This document shows positions 1 to 8,634 of a stretch of DNA of 45,478 bases, in pieces. Source of the DNA: Candidatus Scalindua arabica (GTDB taxonomy: Bacteria; Planctomycetota; Brocadiia; Brocadiales; Scalinduaceae); assembly GCA_018263435.1 (NCBI GenBank), contig JAANXD010000001.1, forward strand, positions 1-45,478, written 5' to 3'. The first letter of the stretch is position 1; each line of letters starts with the position of its first letter. The notes under the pieces are model-generated. The model ran no database searches and had not been told where the DNA came from. It was given only the letters and a program-made list of their open reading frames with translations. Position numbers and translations under genes: made by a program.

Positions 1-115
1 GACGCTTATTGCAGAGTTCAGGTTTGAGGTCTTTTAGTACCTCTTCCAATGTGTAATGTGCCTGACCGCCTTTTAATAATTCGATTAAGTCTTTCCGTGA
101 AGCCTTGTCATTCAT
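1..115 (-). CDS. DinB-like protein, N-terminal fragment
   Basis: The reverse strand starts at an ATG at 115 and stays open to the left edge for 38 residues. The start reads MNDKASRKDLIELLKGGQAH, followed by a short helical stretch (YTLEEVLKDLKPE). The pattern LIELLKGGQAH followed by an acidic helix resembles the N terminus of DinB-superfamily four-helix proteins. Everything after that, including the metal-binding histidines of the family, lies outside the window. The family assignment rests on this short stretch only, and no specific function can be given. Confidence 0.5.
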   Translation of the reverse strand, partial: MNDKASRKDLIELLKGGQAHYTLEEVLKDLKPELCNKR

Positions 116-264
116 GGTTATTTACTTTTAATAAATTGTACTTTGGAAATCAAGGGAATGTTTAAACCTGATGCTAGATTTAAGTTTATGTGAAACTGTT
201 TTCCACTCTTTATTTATCTGTTTCGGCTTGAAAATCTTTTGTTAATTATGTAACATTGCCGAAA

Positions 265-561
265 ATGAGTAAAAAAATAATAGTAATTATCCTGTTACCG
301 CTGTTTCTCTTTGCCTGTGTTGCGCTTAAACCTGTAGAAAAGTTGACGGATGAGGAGCTGGCAGATAGGTATGATAAGATTGACCTTCAAATTTATATGG
401 TGAAACGTGCCGCCTCAAAAGATAATCCGGCAAAGTATCCCAGTGGATCTGGAAGTTCGGGAAGTGGTTATAGCAACGGTGATATTAAGAAGATAAAAAA
501 GCTTGAAGCAAATCTTGAGGTAGTAAGACAAGAGCTTATCAAAAGAGGTTATATCCCTTAA
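265..561 (+). CDS. small Gly/Ser-linker lipoprotein
   Basis: A protein of about 98 residues. It has a basic N terminus (MSKK), a hydrophobic stretch and a lipobox ending in LFAC, so it is probably a lipoprotein anchored through that Cys. The mature part is a short helical region (LTDEELADRYDKIDLQIYMV), a flexible SGSGSSGSG linker and a second helix rich in Lys and Glu. I chose the ATG at 265 over the in-frame TTG at 256 because it gives a normal signal peptide. No family is recognised. A role in the cell envelope is inferred only from the signal. Confidence 0.6.
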   Translation: MSKKIIVIILLPLFLFACVALKPVEKLTDEELADRYDKIDLQIYMVKRAASKDNPAKYPSGSGSSGSGYSNGDIKKIKKLEANLEVVRQELIKRGYIP

Positions 562-648
562 TGCAATAAGCTGTGGCCGAAACAACAACTCATACCTGAA
601 AAAGTTTCTACCCATATGGACCCTTTGCCGTTTTGCACAATTCTAGGA

Positions 649-843
649 TTAATCAACGAGAATATTAAGTTTGTCCTTGAATTCCAAAGCTACGCCCAAT
701 TTGTTACCATGATTGGTGACTTCTCTTATATCATTTCTGACAACTAGTCCTCTTCCAGAAAGCTTGAGCTTTGTTTCGTAGTCACCGGTAGTGGCAGTGG
801 TTATTAGAAATGGAATTATTGTCCCGGGAGAGTATGTATTCAT
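649..843 (-). pseudogene. PilZ-like C-terminal fragment (tentative)
   Basis: A 64-residue reading frame contains GRGLVVRND, then GNKLGVALEF. This resembles the second half of a PilZ (c-di-GMP-binding) domain, where a strand with VVR is followed by GVxF. The N-terminal RxxxR and D/NxSxxG motifs are absent because an in-frame stop lies just upstream. It overlaps the last ~60 bases of mobA in another frame. MobA proteins normally end near the NxxTxxDY motif, so the mobA tail may simply run into an older PilZ remnant. No ribosome binding site is visible. It could also be a non-coding shadow. Confidence 0.3.
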
Positions 844-1387
844 CCCTGGTGTTAAGGTTCTTAATTGAGTTTTTAAAACTATCCGGTAAAGTCAGGCTTC
901 CTAACTCTACTACTTTCACCTTTACGTGAGGAAAGAAGCTGATTATCCTCAGGTTGTTATTGTCAAGTTCCTTCTTGATTGGATCAATACAATCCTTTGA
1001 GTAGAATGCATGTAACGGTTCCAGGCCTCTTTCGCTTTTTGGGACTACAACATCATACTCTTTTGTAAAACTTTTAAGATGTTTTATCAGTCCTGATTCG
1101 ACAAAAGGCATATCACATGCAAGCATAAAGGTGCTGGCGCTGCCTGAGTTGACGAGGCTGGTGTATATTCCGCATAGCGGTCCTTTTTCCGGATAGATAT
1201 CCTTGAAAACAGGCAGGTTCAGATACTCATACTCTGATGGTGTATTGGCGGAGATAAGAATCTCATCAAACATTTCTCTGAGTAAGTCTATTTGTCGTTC
1301 TATGAACGCCTTGCCCTTAAGTTTAAGAAACGCCTTGTTGGAACCCATTCTACTACTCTTACCGCCAGCAAGAATTACTGCAGTCAT
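782..1387 (-). CDS. mobA: molybdenum cofactor guanylyltransferase MobA
   Basis: Transfers GMP from GTP to molybdopterin, making the guanine dinucleotide cofactor used by many molybdoenzymes in the cytoplasm. The N terminus has the nucleotidyltransferase signature LAGGKSSRMGSNKAFL. Further on are GPLCGIYTSL and the acidic metal site LACDMPF. The family's closing motif is seen as LNTRDEY, after which about 17 extra residues follow. I chose the ATG at 1387 because AAAGGTGG lies five bases upstream; the longer frame would start at GTG 1396. It stands alone, convergent with the small lipoprotein gene. Confidence 0.9.
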   Translation of the reverse strand: MTAVILAGGKSSRMGSNKAFLKLKGKAFIERQIDLLREMFDEILISANTPSEYEYLNLPVFKDIYPEKGPLCGIYTSLVNSGSASTFMLACDMPFVESGLIKHLKSFTKEYDVVVPKSERGLEPLHAFYSKDCIDPIKKELDNNNLRIISFFPHVKVKVVELGSLTLPDSFKNSIKNLNTRDEYILSRDNNSISNNHCHYR

Positions 1388-1478
1388 AAATTCCACCTTT
1401 TTGAGATTTAAATAACTGAACGTTATAATAAAAAAGGATGTGTTCTGCTTAATCCATACTATAGATCATCCGCACGTA

Positions 1479-2531
1479 TCATACAGAAAATACCTTTGTA
1501 AGATCATACCAGTAGTCATCAACTGTTTTATAGTGTCCCATTACCTCTTTCAGCTCTATGGATATGATTTTATTTCCCCTCAAAACGACAATCTTTCCAG
1601 ATTCGCCTTTATGTATCAATTCCATTGCGGCTATACCAAAGCGGGTACTCAACACCCGGTCGAAGGCAGTAGGGGTGCCTCCCCTCTGGGTATGACCTAG
1701 CACTGTGCATCGGGTCTCGAAACCGGTACGTTCTTCAATCATCTTAGCAAGTACTGAACCTATTCCTCCCAGCATTACATGTCCATAGGCGTCTTTTTTA
1801 GTACTTTGAAGAACAAACCCGCTTTCTTCATTGTCTTTAACAGGCAGCTTTATGCCTTCTGATACGACTACAATACTGAAGTTTCTGCCGCGCTTGTGCC
1901 GCTTTCTGATTGTTTCATAAACTTCATCCATATCAACAGGTTTTTCCGGTATCAGAATAATGTCAGCACCTCCGGCAATGCCTGCAAACATAGCGATCCA
2001 TCCTGTATGTCTCCCCATAACCTCTACTACCATCACTCTGTTGTGTGATTCTGCAGTCGTGTGGAGTCTGTCTATAGCTTCTGTTGCTATATTTACGGCG
2101 GTATCAAAACCAAATGTATAATCAGTACCCGGTAAATCGTTATCTATAGTTTTAGGGATTCCAACAACGTTGACGCCCATTTCAGACAACTTGAATGCAG
2201 CACCCTGAGTGTCTTCTCCTCCTATAGATACAATAGCATGCAGGTCGAGCTTCTTTATATTTTCCAGGATACGTTCCGGATCCCCTTTGTTGTCTTTTCC
2301 AAAAGGGTTTGTTCTGCTCGTACCAATTATAGTACCTCCCCTGTAAAGTATTCCGGCAGTACTATTCATATCAAGTTCTTTTATGTTTCCATCTATTAAA
2401 CCTTTCCATCCTTCCAATATTCCATACATTTTATAACGGTAGTCTATTATGCCTTTTCTGACAACTGCACGAATTGTTGCATTTAGTCCAGGGCAGTCAC
2501 CGCCTCCTGTTAAAACACCAATCTTTTTCAT
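1479..2531 (-). CDS. pfp: 6-phosphofructokinase, pyrophosphate-type signature
   Basis: Phosphorylates fructose 6-phosphate to fructose 1,6-bisphosphate. Residues 9-21 hold the phosphate-binding loop (GGGDCPGLNATIR), PKTIDND is at 126-132, and GRHTGW and LGHTQRGG follow. The substrate-discriminating positions read GGEDT (Asp107) and PKTIDND (Lys127). In this superfamily Asp plus Lys at these sites goes with pyrophosphate as phosphoryl donor, whereas ATP enzymes have Gly at the first site. I infer a reversible PPi-dependent enzyme. The ATG at 2531 is preferred because GGAGGATA lies upstream. The protein has 350 residues, a normal length. The MBL hydrolase gene lies just upstream on the same strand, so the two may be co-transcribed. 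Confidence 0.88.
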   Translation of the reverse strand: MKKIGVLTGGGDCPGLNATIRAVVRKGIIDYRYKMYGILEGWKGLIDGNIKELDMNSTAGILYRGGTIIGTSRTNPFGKDNKGDPERILENIKKLDLHAIVSIGGEDTQGAAFKLSEMGVNVVGIPKTIDNDLPGTDYTFGFDTAVNIATEAIDRLHTTAESHNRVMVVEVMGRHTGWIAMFAGIAGGADIILIPEKPVDMDEVYETIRKRHKRGRNFSIVVVSEGIKLPVKDNEESGFVLQSTKKDAYGHVMLGGIGSVLAKMIEERTGFETRCTVLGHTQRGGTPTAFDRVLSTRFGIAAMELIHKGESGKIVVLRGNKIISIELKEVMGHYKTVDDYWYDLTKVFSV

Positions 2532-2550
2532 AGATGTATCCTCCATTTTC

Positions 2551-3171
2551 TTACGTTAAGAATGGGTTGTGTTCTCTTTCGCTTTCTATTGTTGTTGAAG
2601 GGCCATGTCCGGGATATACTATAGTACTGTCACCCAGAGGGAAAAGCCTTTCCTTTATTGAATTTATCAACGTTTCGTACGAACCACCCGGTAAGTCTGT
2701 CCTGCCTATCGAGCTGGCGAACATGGTATCTCCAACAAAGACACTATTATCTATGTGGTAGCAGACACCGCCTGGTGAATGTCCGGGTGTATGAATAACA
2801 TTAATAATCTTGTCACCCAAAGAAATCTTGTCTCCATCATTGACAAATTTATTAATATCCGGTTTTGGAATGGGGCTAAGCCCAAAAGCAGTAGCTTGTT
2901 CACTGGCATTTTCAACAAGAAATGAATCTCCTTTATGAAGGAGGAACTCTATCTTGAAATGCTCCTGTATAGTTTTCACACCGCCTATATGGTCAAAATG
3001 TGCATGAGTATTTATGATAAATTCCGGGCGGAGGCCTTCATTGTCTATGGCTTGAATAATTTCATCTGCATTATCACCCGGGTCGATAATAGCTGCCATT
3101 TTTGTATCTTCGCATCCCAATATGTAACAGTTTACATCTAATGGGCCGACTACAACATTTTTGATTATCAT
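2551..3171 (-). CDS. MBL-fold hydrolase, glyoxalase II-like
   Basis: A 206-residue metallo-beta-lactamase fold protein with all metal ligands present: THAHFDHIGG, then HTPGHSPGG, GDTMF and a final YPGHG. The length and the motif GRTDLPGG match the short glyoxalase-II-like (YcbL-type) hydrolases, which act on thioesters or related small substrates with a binuclear zinc site. The C-terminal helical domain of classical GloB is missing, so S-lactoylglutathione need not be the substrate. It lies 19 bases upstream of the phosphofructokinase gene and may share its transcript. Confidence 0.85.
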   Translation of the reverse strand: MIIKNVVVGPLDVNCYILGCEDTKMAAIIDPGDNADEIIQAIDNEGLRPEFIINTHAHFDHIGGVKTIQEHFKIEFLLHKGDSFLVENASEQATAFGLSPIPKPDINKFVNDGDKISLGDKIINVIHTPGHSPGGVCYHIDNSVFVGDTMFASSIGRTDLPGGSYETLINSIKERLFPLGDSTIVYPGHGPSTTIESEREHNPFLT

Positions 3172-3200
3172 TGTACCGTTCTTGAAAAGGATTCTGAAAA

Positions 3201-3266
3201 AGTAAGAATATTTATTTTAAGCATAAATGTTGTATTTGTACAACTTATAAATCCTATATTCTTACT
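3201..3266. terminator. 66-base nested stem-loop
   Basis: AGTAAGAATAT (3201-3211) pairs perfectly with ATATTCTTACT (3256-3266). Inside, GTTGTA (3229-3234) pairs with TACAAC (3239-3244) around a TTTG loop. The element lies between the end of the secreted thioredoxin-like gene and the start of the MBL hydrolase gene, both on the minus strand. It could terminate the upstream gene or act as a regulatory dyad for the hydrolase. There is no clear U-tract. Confidence 0.4.
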
Positions 3267-3280
3267 GCATTTACTATGCA

Positions 3281-4069
3281 TTATTTCACATTTTTAATTG
3301 CATCTCTAATCATATCCTTAGAGGGGTAATCTGACTTCCTGCCATCGATTGAATATAAACGGCTTCTTAAGGCATAATCTTTAATGTCTTTGATATTAGA
3401 TTCTATGTCTTTCCCATTGATTCTCACTGTGGGAGAACCGGTAAAATGTAACTGACGCGCATCTTCCGGTGTCTCAATTAGGATTAAACTTATTTTAGCA
3501 TCAATAGCCTCTTCCGCAATAACCTCTTTAATATGCCTTGCGGTGGGTATGACTCCGGGACAGCCTTCAATAAAGAAGATGCCTATTTTAGCCACTCTTC
3601 TCGGGGTCTGTGTTATCGTAACCAGTATTTCGCCATTATTGTCTTTGAATCCTTTTCCAAATGCGCTTAACAAGTCATCGTTAATGGTTAAATATAAGTA
3701 ACTTCCCCCCTCGTCAGGCCTGACATTATCTGAACCTGACAGTCCCATTGATATGACCCGACCTTCTCCCGTTTTGCCAAGCAGCATGCCTATATCTTCT
3801 CCCGGTAAGGCGTAGCTCCGCAATGCAGGTACAGGTATTCCATCGGCACTATGACCTTCAGGGAACATTGCAGTATTAAAGCTCCAGTAATCATCCTCTT
3901 TTACCTGCCACTTAAGAGTATGATCCTCCTTCAAGATTATGTCTGTTATTTGCCACGCCTCGTTCGCGTGAACTACAGCAACTTCCGCAAGGATTTCCTT
4001 TTGGTTGTTTATTGTAAATATGGGGAAAACCAGAATTACAAAGACAACAATAATTATTAATTTTTTCAT
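3281..4069 (-). CDS. secreted two-part protein with thioredoxin-like C-terminal domain
   Basis: A 262-residue protein with an N-terminal signal peptide or anchor (MKKLIIIVVFVILVFPIF), so it is probably exported. Residues ~30-150 form a beta-rich domain I do not recognise. The C-terminal part reads FFIEGCPGVIPTARHIKEVI, then LILIETPEDARQLHFTGSPTVRINGKDIE. This resembles the thioredoxin-like family that normally carries CPxC, followed by a cis-Pro loop (GSPTVRINGKD). Here the second Cys is absent (CPGV), so dithiol chemistry is unlikely. Function unknown; metal or thiol handling in the periplasm-like compartment is only a guess. Confidence 0.65.
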   Translation of the reverse strand: MKKLIIIVVFVILVFPIFTINNQKEILAEVAVVHANEAWQITDIILKEDHTLKWQVKEDDYWSFNTAMFPEGHSADGIPVPALRSYALPGEDIGMLLGKTGEGRVISMGLSGSDNVRPDEGGSYLYLTINDDLLSAFGKGFKDNNGEILVTITQTPRRVAKIGIFFIEGCPGVIPTARHIKEVIAEEAIDAKISLILIETPEDARQLHFTGSPTVRINGKDIESNIKDIKDYALRSRLYSIDGRKSDYPSKDMIRDAIKNVK

Positions 4070-4140
4070 GTTGATTTAATAATTTTGCCTAAGATTATGT
4101 GAAGAAATATTGTACTGGGGTTTGTTAATTATTTCAAAGA

Positions 4141-5673
4141 TTACTTGAGGAAATCCGTCAGGCAGGCATTTAAATATCCGTCATACTTTAATCTTGTCCT
4201 TCCATCAACAAAGCCGGGCGTTATATGTTTATAGAATTCATCTTCTTTACGGCTGTTATTGCATATATCGTCGTTCCAATCTATGTTTAATGTTAACAGA
4301 TCTAAAGTGAGATATCTCAGAAGTCGAGATATCTCGGAGACCGGATCGTACAGGAATTTGCTATTTAGTACCACCTTTGTTTTCCTGGATGGAGCGTACC
4401 CCAGTGCAGGACCTGCAATTCCGTAAATCTTTTCTACCTTAATACCATCATCATTGAGAATCCTCGCTGTTGCAATACTTCTTTGAACACCTCCGCTATG
4501 TCCACTTAAGTGTATAGAATCACCAGGGTTTACATCATATTTAGAGATAATCTCTGCTGCCATATCGTAAGCATAACCATGTGATATGTTAAACAATGCC
4601 CAGAAAACGTCAATGCCGCTTCCATATCTATAGGGTATTACTTTTACAAGGGAGTTGTTAGTGTTTGTTCGATTTGTCTTTTCCGGATTGGTACTGCCAG
4701 GCCGACTGGTAGGCATATCTGACGGATACCCTTGTGCTGGGGAGTTTGTTAAATAATGAACCCACAGATCCATATTCTGGGCAGAGTCATCACCACCATA
4801 AATACCCCTTGTCAAAAACAGCTTATTTGCAGTACCGTTTTTATCTCTATGCCGTTGGTCAAATACTGAACCAATAACTGGGATTTCACCCAACAAATTC
4901 TGAGTTGTCGCCAATAGTCCCTGCTTGCCATCTACCCTGTACCTGTATGTAAGTGCAGTGATTCCATTTCTCCAGTCTTCTCCTGCTGCTCTGAAACCAT
5001 CCAACTTATAAAATGGAATCTTTTTCTCAATAAAAATATTCTCAAGCAATTCTGCTTCAACAAAAGAAATAGGAGACTTGATAATCTCACCTGTAAATTG
5101 CTTAAGCCCGATAACTGTGTCTATCAGAAATGTATATGGTAATCTCAAATAATCTGTGGGTTTCTTGATCTTATAATTAATATAGGTCTGTCTGTTTACT
5201 TTGGAGTTGTTCTTGTTGCCATATTTCACATAATCCCAACCAAATACCTTAGGTTCATCTTGTCCTGTGCCCCCAAAGCTTTCCATGTAAAACGTCAGGG
5301 AAGAGAGTTCTAAGAGCCCTCTTCTATCATAAACATAAGAAAGCAGTTTAATATTGCTTGATCTTTCTTTCTTGACGACTGTTAGCATGTCGTCATATAG
5401 GTCTGTACGGTTAGGTATTAATAAAACACCCGAATCTTTTTTAAGATTATATAAAGAAGAAGAGTTAAGATTATGTTCGTAAATAGGTTTTAGAAATCCC
5501 GGTTTGCCGAGTTTCTCCTTGATTTTCTCTTCAGTCAATTCTTCGCCGTTTTCTTCTAAATCCTTTACGGATGAAAGTAGTTGATCAAGCCTGTCTTTAC
5601 CGTATCTGGCCAGACATCCGGGGAGCGTGAGAAATAACAGGATAATGGAAATGGTCAGTTTAATGTTGGTCAT
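4141..5673 (-). CDS. lipase-like lipoprotein with alpha/beta-hydrolase fold
   Basis: A protein of about 510 residues. The signal peptide ends in the lipobox LPGC (Cys20 from the ATG at 5673; a TTG lies six bases earlier). Residues ~20-90 look helical. The C-terminal third has a nucleophile elbow, HLSGHSGGVQRS, which fits GxSxG of lipases and esterases, followed by IYGIAGPALGYAP. The catalytic acid and His cannot be fixed by eye. It is likely a membrane-anchored esterase or phospholipase on the outer face of a membrane. The substrate is unknown. The YihY-family gene lies just upstream on the same strand. Confidence 0.65.
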   Translation of the reverse strand: MTNIKLTISIILLFLTLPGCLARYGKDRLDQLLSSVKDLEENGEELTEEKIKEKLGKPGFLKPIYEHNLNSSSLYNLKKDSGVLLIPNRTDLYDDMLTVVKKERSSNIKLLSYVYDRRGLLELSSLTFYMESFGGTGQDEPKVFGWDYVKYGNKNNSKVNRQTYINYKIKKPTDYLRLPYTFLIDTVIGLKQFTGEIIKSPISFVEAELLENIFIEKKIPFYKLDGFRAAGEDWRNGITALTYRYRVDGKQGLLATTQNLLGEIPVIGSVFDQRHRDKNGTANKLFLTRGIYGGDDSAQNMDLWVHYLTNSPAQGYPSDMPTSRPGSTNPEKTNRTNTNNSLVKVIPYRYGSGIDVFWALFNISHGYAYDMAAEIISKYDVNPGDSIHLSGHSGGVQRSIATARILNDDGIKVEKIYGIAGPALGYAPSRKTKVVLNSKFLYDPVSEISRLLRYLTLDLLTLNIDWNDDICNNSRKEDEFYKHITPGFVDGRTRLKYDGYLNACLTDFLK

Positions 5674-5704
5674 AAGCAAATGCAGTTTGTAGCTAAAGGC
5701 TTCT

Positions 5705-7033
5705 TTATATGTCTTTTAAAAGCTTGTTTGCGGAGGATTTCTCAATTGTATCATTAAACGTTTGCAGTGATTCTGACAATATTTTTAATTCTCTGTTTTG
5801 AGCGACAGGTATATCGTCAGTTCCACTCTTGTCTAAAGCATCAATTACGTGCTTTATGGTGAGCAAATTAATAGTACATGCAGGCTGATACGCAAATTCC
5901 TGGTCATCTTCAGTTTTGGTTTCGGTGGCAATTCCACACTCGACTAATTCATAAAGAATTTGATGTACCAGCCGAATGGGTATTTCCAGAGTATGCGAAA
6001 TCTGGTTTGCAGTTAAGGGTTTTACTTCGTTGGAGAAATTCTTTGTTATTAAGTGAGTTATCTGCAAAGTAAGCAATCTCTTGTACGAGAGACTTACGCG
6101 AGAACAATCCGGCTCGAACTCATATGTATCTATATTCTGAAGGGCAAAAGAAATTTCTGCTCCAAAAAGGACTATCAGCCAACTAATCTGCAACCATATC
6201 AGAAACAGTGGCAATGCGGCAAAACTTCCATAAATAGCATTATACTGTGCCACGCCAACCTGGGAATTGATGTAGCCCCATTGTGCGGCTTGATAAGCTA
6301 TACCTGCAATCACACCTGCAATAAGGCCATACCAGAATTTAACCTTCGTGTTAGGCATAAAGATATAAATAAAAGTAAAGGCACCACAGATTACGCAATA
6401 AGGCAGAAGTTTGAATGAGAAGAATATCAGTGGACTGAAAAATCCCAGAAATGCGAACCTTTCTGTTATGAGAGTTATCTGTGTGATTATGAATACGGTA
6501 AGACCACTTGACACAATTACAAGAACAGGGCAAATAAGCATTATAGAAATATAATCTGTTATTTTTCTTGCCGTACTTCTTGGTTTTTTTATCCCCCAGA
6601 TATCATTGAATGAATGTTCGATGTTGCTTAATAGTTTTATTACTATCCAGAAAAGAACCGCCAGGCCGATACCTTCTACTATCCCTCCTTTGGTTTGTTC
6701 GAGAAGTGAACGGGCAAATCCCATAACCTGCATGAGCACTTCTTCCTGACCGGGAAATTTTTCCAGCAGTTGTTTTTCAAGAGATTTATCAGAACCAAAA
6801 CCCTTTGCTATACCGAATATCAGAGCAACAACAGGAACAATTGAAAGCAGAGAGTAGAAGGTAAGAGCTGATGCCCTTAAACTACATTTATCTTCATAAA
6901 ATCCGCGTAATGCCAAAAGAACAACCCTTAGATGTTTAATGAAGAATATTCTTTTACGAGGATGGTCTTTTAGACGGATTCTCCATATGTCAGTTGTTAT
7001 ATAATTAATAATTTTTGATAACAGAGTTTTCAT
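5705..7033 (-). CDS. YihY/UPF0761 family inner-membrane protein
   Basis: A 442-residue integral membrane protein. Residues ~40-310 match the YihY (once called RNase BN) family: RASALTFYSLLSIVPVVALIFG, then NIEHSFNDIWGIKKPRS, six hydrophobic segments and a closing LFGAEISFALQN. The C-terminal ~120 residues are a soluble winged-helix-like extension (LTANQISHTLEIPIRLVHQILYELVECGIA), as in the longer members of the family. The molecular role of the family is not settled, and the old tRNA-processing assignment is not supported. It is divergent from yjbQ across ~157 bases. Confidence 0.85.
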   Translation of the reverse strand: MKTLLSKIINYITTDIWRIRLKDHPRKRIFFIKHLRVVLLALRGFYEDKCSLRASALTFYSLLSIVPVVALIFGIAKGFGSDKSLEKQLLEKFPGQEEVLMQVMGFARSLLEQTKGGIVEGIGLAVLFWIVIKLLSNIEHSFNDIWGIKKPRSTARKITDYISIMLICPVLVIVSSGLTVFIITQITLITERFAFLGFFSPLIFFSFKLLPYCVICGAFTFIYIFMPNTKVKFWYGLIAGVIAGIAYQAAQWGYINSQVGVAQYNAIYGSFAALPLFLIWLQISWLIVLFGAEISFALQNIDTYEFEPDCSRVSLSYKRLLTLQITHLITKNFSNEVKPLTANQISHTLEIPIRLVHQILYELVECGIATETKTEDDQEFAYQPACTINLLTIKHVIDALDKSGTDDIPVAQNRELKILSESLQTFNDTIEKSSANKLLKDI

Positions 7034-7190
7034 ATGATTAAAACCTCATTTAGCTCACTTCAAACATTAGGCACTTTTTTATGCTTATTCTATAGTATGG
7101 TGAAATATCTTGTCAATCGTTATAATTGGTTGTTGAGGAATGGAAGGTGAGAATGTAAACTTGCAATATTTACAATTATAAAAGGAGTGT

Positions 7191-7616
7191 ATGGAAATGA
7201 AAAATTATCGTAAAGAACTATGGTTCAATGTGACTAAAAGGAGGGAGTTTATAAACATTACTCCTCAGGTCAATACCTGTCTCAAGGAAAGTGGTATTCA
7301 GGAAGGTCTTGTCCTGGTTAATGCCATGCACATCACTGCCTCAGTCTTTATAAATGATGATGAGTCTGGTCTTCATCAGGATTATGAAGAGTGGCTGGAG
7401 AAGCTGGCGCCCCATGAGCCAATCTCACAATACAGTCATAACAATACAGGCGAGGATAATGGCGACGCACACCTTAAGCGGCAGGTAATGGGACGTGAAG
7501 TCGTTGTCGCAATAACCGGTGGCAAGTTGGACTTCGGCCCCTGGGAACAGATATTTTATGGAGAATTCGACGGTAGACGGAAGAAGAGGGTTCTGGTAAA
7601 AATTATCGGTGAATAG
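7191..7616 (+). CDS. yjbQ: YjbQ/UPF0047 family protein
   Basis: A 141-residue member of the YjbQ family, known for weak thiamine-phosphate synthase activity in other bacteria. It shows the conserved core: [29 protein letters not shown], a His-bearing segment and the C-terminal [37 protein letters not shown] lies just upstream. Spacing fits the second Met (ATG at 7197) slightly better than the ATG at 7191. It is a single-gene unit divergent from the YihY-family gene. The physiological role is uncertain even where studied. Confidence 0.9.
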   Translation: MEMKNYRKELWFNVTKRREFINITPQVNTCLKESGIQEGLVLVNAMHITASVFINDDESGLHQDYEEWLEKLAPHEPISQYSHNNTGEDNGDAHLKRQVMGREVVVAITGGKLDFGPWEQIFYGEFDGRRKKRVLVKIIGE

Positions 7617-7632
7617 GGGGTATGTTACCGGA

Positions 7633-7773
7633 ATGAGTCAGTCCAACATATCTGCTTTAGAAACAAATACTCGTAACATTGGAAGAGATCGGGCCTTGGT
7701 ATTGGCAAAGGCACTAAAAGTTCATCCTGCCGTTATTCTATTTCCGGATTATTGTATGGAAGCGGTTGCCTAG
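7633..7773 (+). pseudogene. truncated XRE-type helix-turn-helix remnant
   Basis: This 46-residue frame begins MSQSNISALETNTRNIGRD and ends VHPAVILFPDYCMEAVA. The text matches the second half of a Cro/C1-type HTH domain: the recognition helix (SQSNISALE) and the closing helix common in HigA-like antitoxins and small repressors. The first helices are missing; upstream in this frame the sequence soon runs into the yjbQ gene. It is probably the leftover of a toxin-antitoxin or phage repressor gene, and it marks the left boundary of the accessory island. I see no ribosome binding site. Confidence 0.6.
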
Positions 7774-7992
7774 AAAATTCCCCTTATATCTTTTGCAACA
7801 AAATAAACCTCTAAAACCTTGATAGTTTTAGGGCAGCGATGATAATGTATTGTTATTGACGCATGGATTTGTTAACTATATACTTACAATACAGATTTAA
7901 TTGATAGTCGTAAAAAATAATAACGTACATAGTCACATAACCTAAGTTAGATTTTACTTCAACTTGAAATCAAAGTTTTCTATATTTCAGCT

Positions 7993-8181
7993 ATGAGTAC
8001 TTTAAAAGATGACATTGCAGAGATGATTCATCACTTGCCGGAAAAGGCTACATTGGAAGACATCCAATACCATCTTTACGTTCTTGAAAAGATCCGCAAA
8101 GGTCAGGAATCCATAAAAAATGGTAATGGTATTTCTAATGAAGAAGCCAAAGCTCGACTTGCAAAATGGATTACAAAATAA
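7993..8181 (+). CDS. type II antitoxin (addiction-module helper)
   Basis: A 62-residue acidic/basic protein: MSTLKDDIAEMIHHLPEKAT, then LEDIQYHLYVLEKIRKGQES and a tail with ISNEEAKARLAKW. This follows the layout of short antitoxins paired with ParE/RelE toxins: an N-terminal helix pair, a YxLYVxxKI motif and a toxin-binding tail. The stop overlaps the toxin start by 16 bases, so the two are translationally coupled. It would neutralise the toxin and probably repress its own promoter. The DNA-binding mode is not clear from the sequence. Confidence 0.75.
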   Translation: MSTLKDDIAEMIHHLPEKATLEDIQYHLYVLEKIRKGQESIKNGNGISNEEAKARLAKWITK

Positions 8182-8462
8182 TTTGGTCTCCAGAAGCTTT
8201 GGAAGATATTGACGCAATTGGGGAATACATAGCAAGAGATTCTGCGTTTTATGCTGAATCAACGGTCAACAAAATTTATGAAACTCCTCAATCCTTAATT
8301 CATTTCCCCAAATCCGGCCGTGTTGTTCCAGAAATTGGTGACGCAGCCATTCGAGAGTTATATGTTTTTCAATATCGGTTGATTTATGAAATAAAAGGTA
8401 AAGAGATTTATATTTTAACCGTTATACATGGAAAACGTTTATTAGACAAAGATCAAATCTAA
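8166..8462 (+). CDS. ParE/RelE-family toxin
   Basis: A 98-residue protein with the ParE-type pattern: YKIIWSPEALEDIDAIGEYIARDS, then PKSGRVVPEIGDAAIRELYVFQYRLIYEI and a final ILTVIHGKRLL. The opening WSPEALEDI helix, the RELYVFQYRLIY strands and the VIHGKR end are hallmarks of the ParE branch, whose studied members poison DNA gyrase. Whether this one targets gyrase or mRNA cannot be told. It overlaps the antitoxin gene upstream. The pair lies next to a restriction-modification gene. Confidence 0.85.
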   Translation: MDYKIIWSPEALEDIDAIGEYIARDSAFYAESTVNKIYETPQSLIHFPKSGRVVPEIGDAAIRELYVFQYRLIYEIKGKEIYILTVIHGKRLLDKDQI

Positions 8463-8634
8463 CTATTGCATTGAGTATGACGTGAAATAGCACTCTATAA
8501 TTCAAATACTTAATCTGCTGTCTTCGTGAATACTAACATAAAAATATTTCTATAGAATAACGTTACTATAGTGATATTTTTCAGAACTTTATAATAACTT
8601 GTTACTTAGAGGTAAATAAAAATATTTTGTAAAA

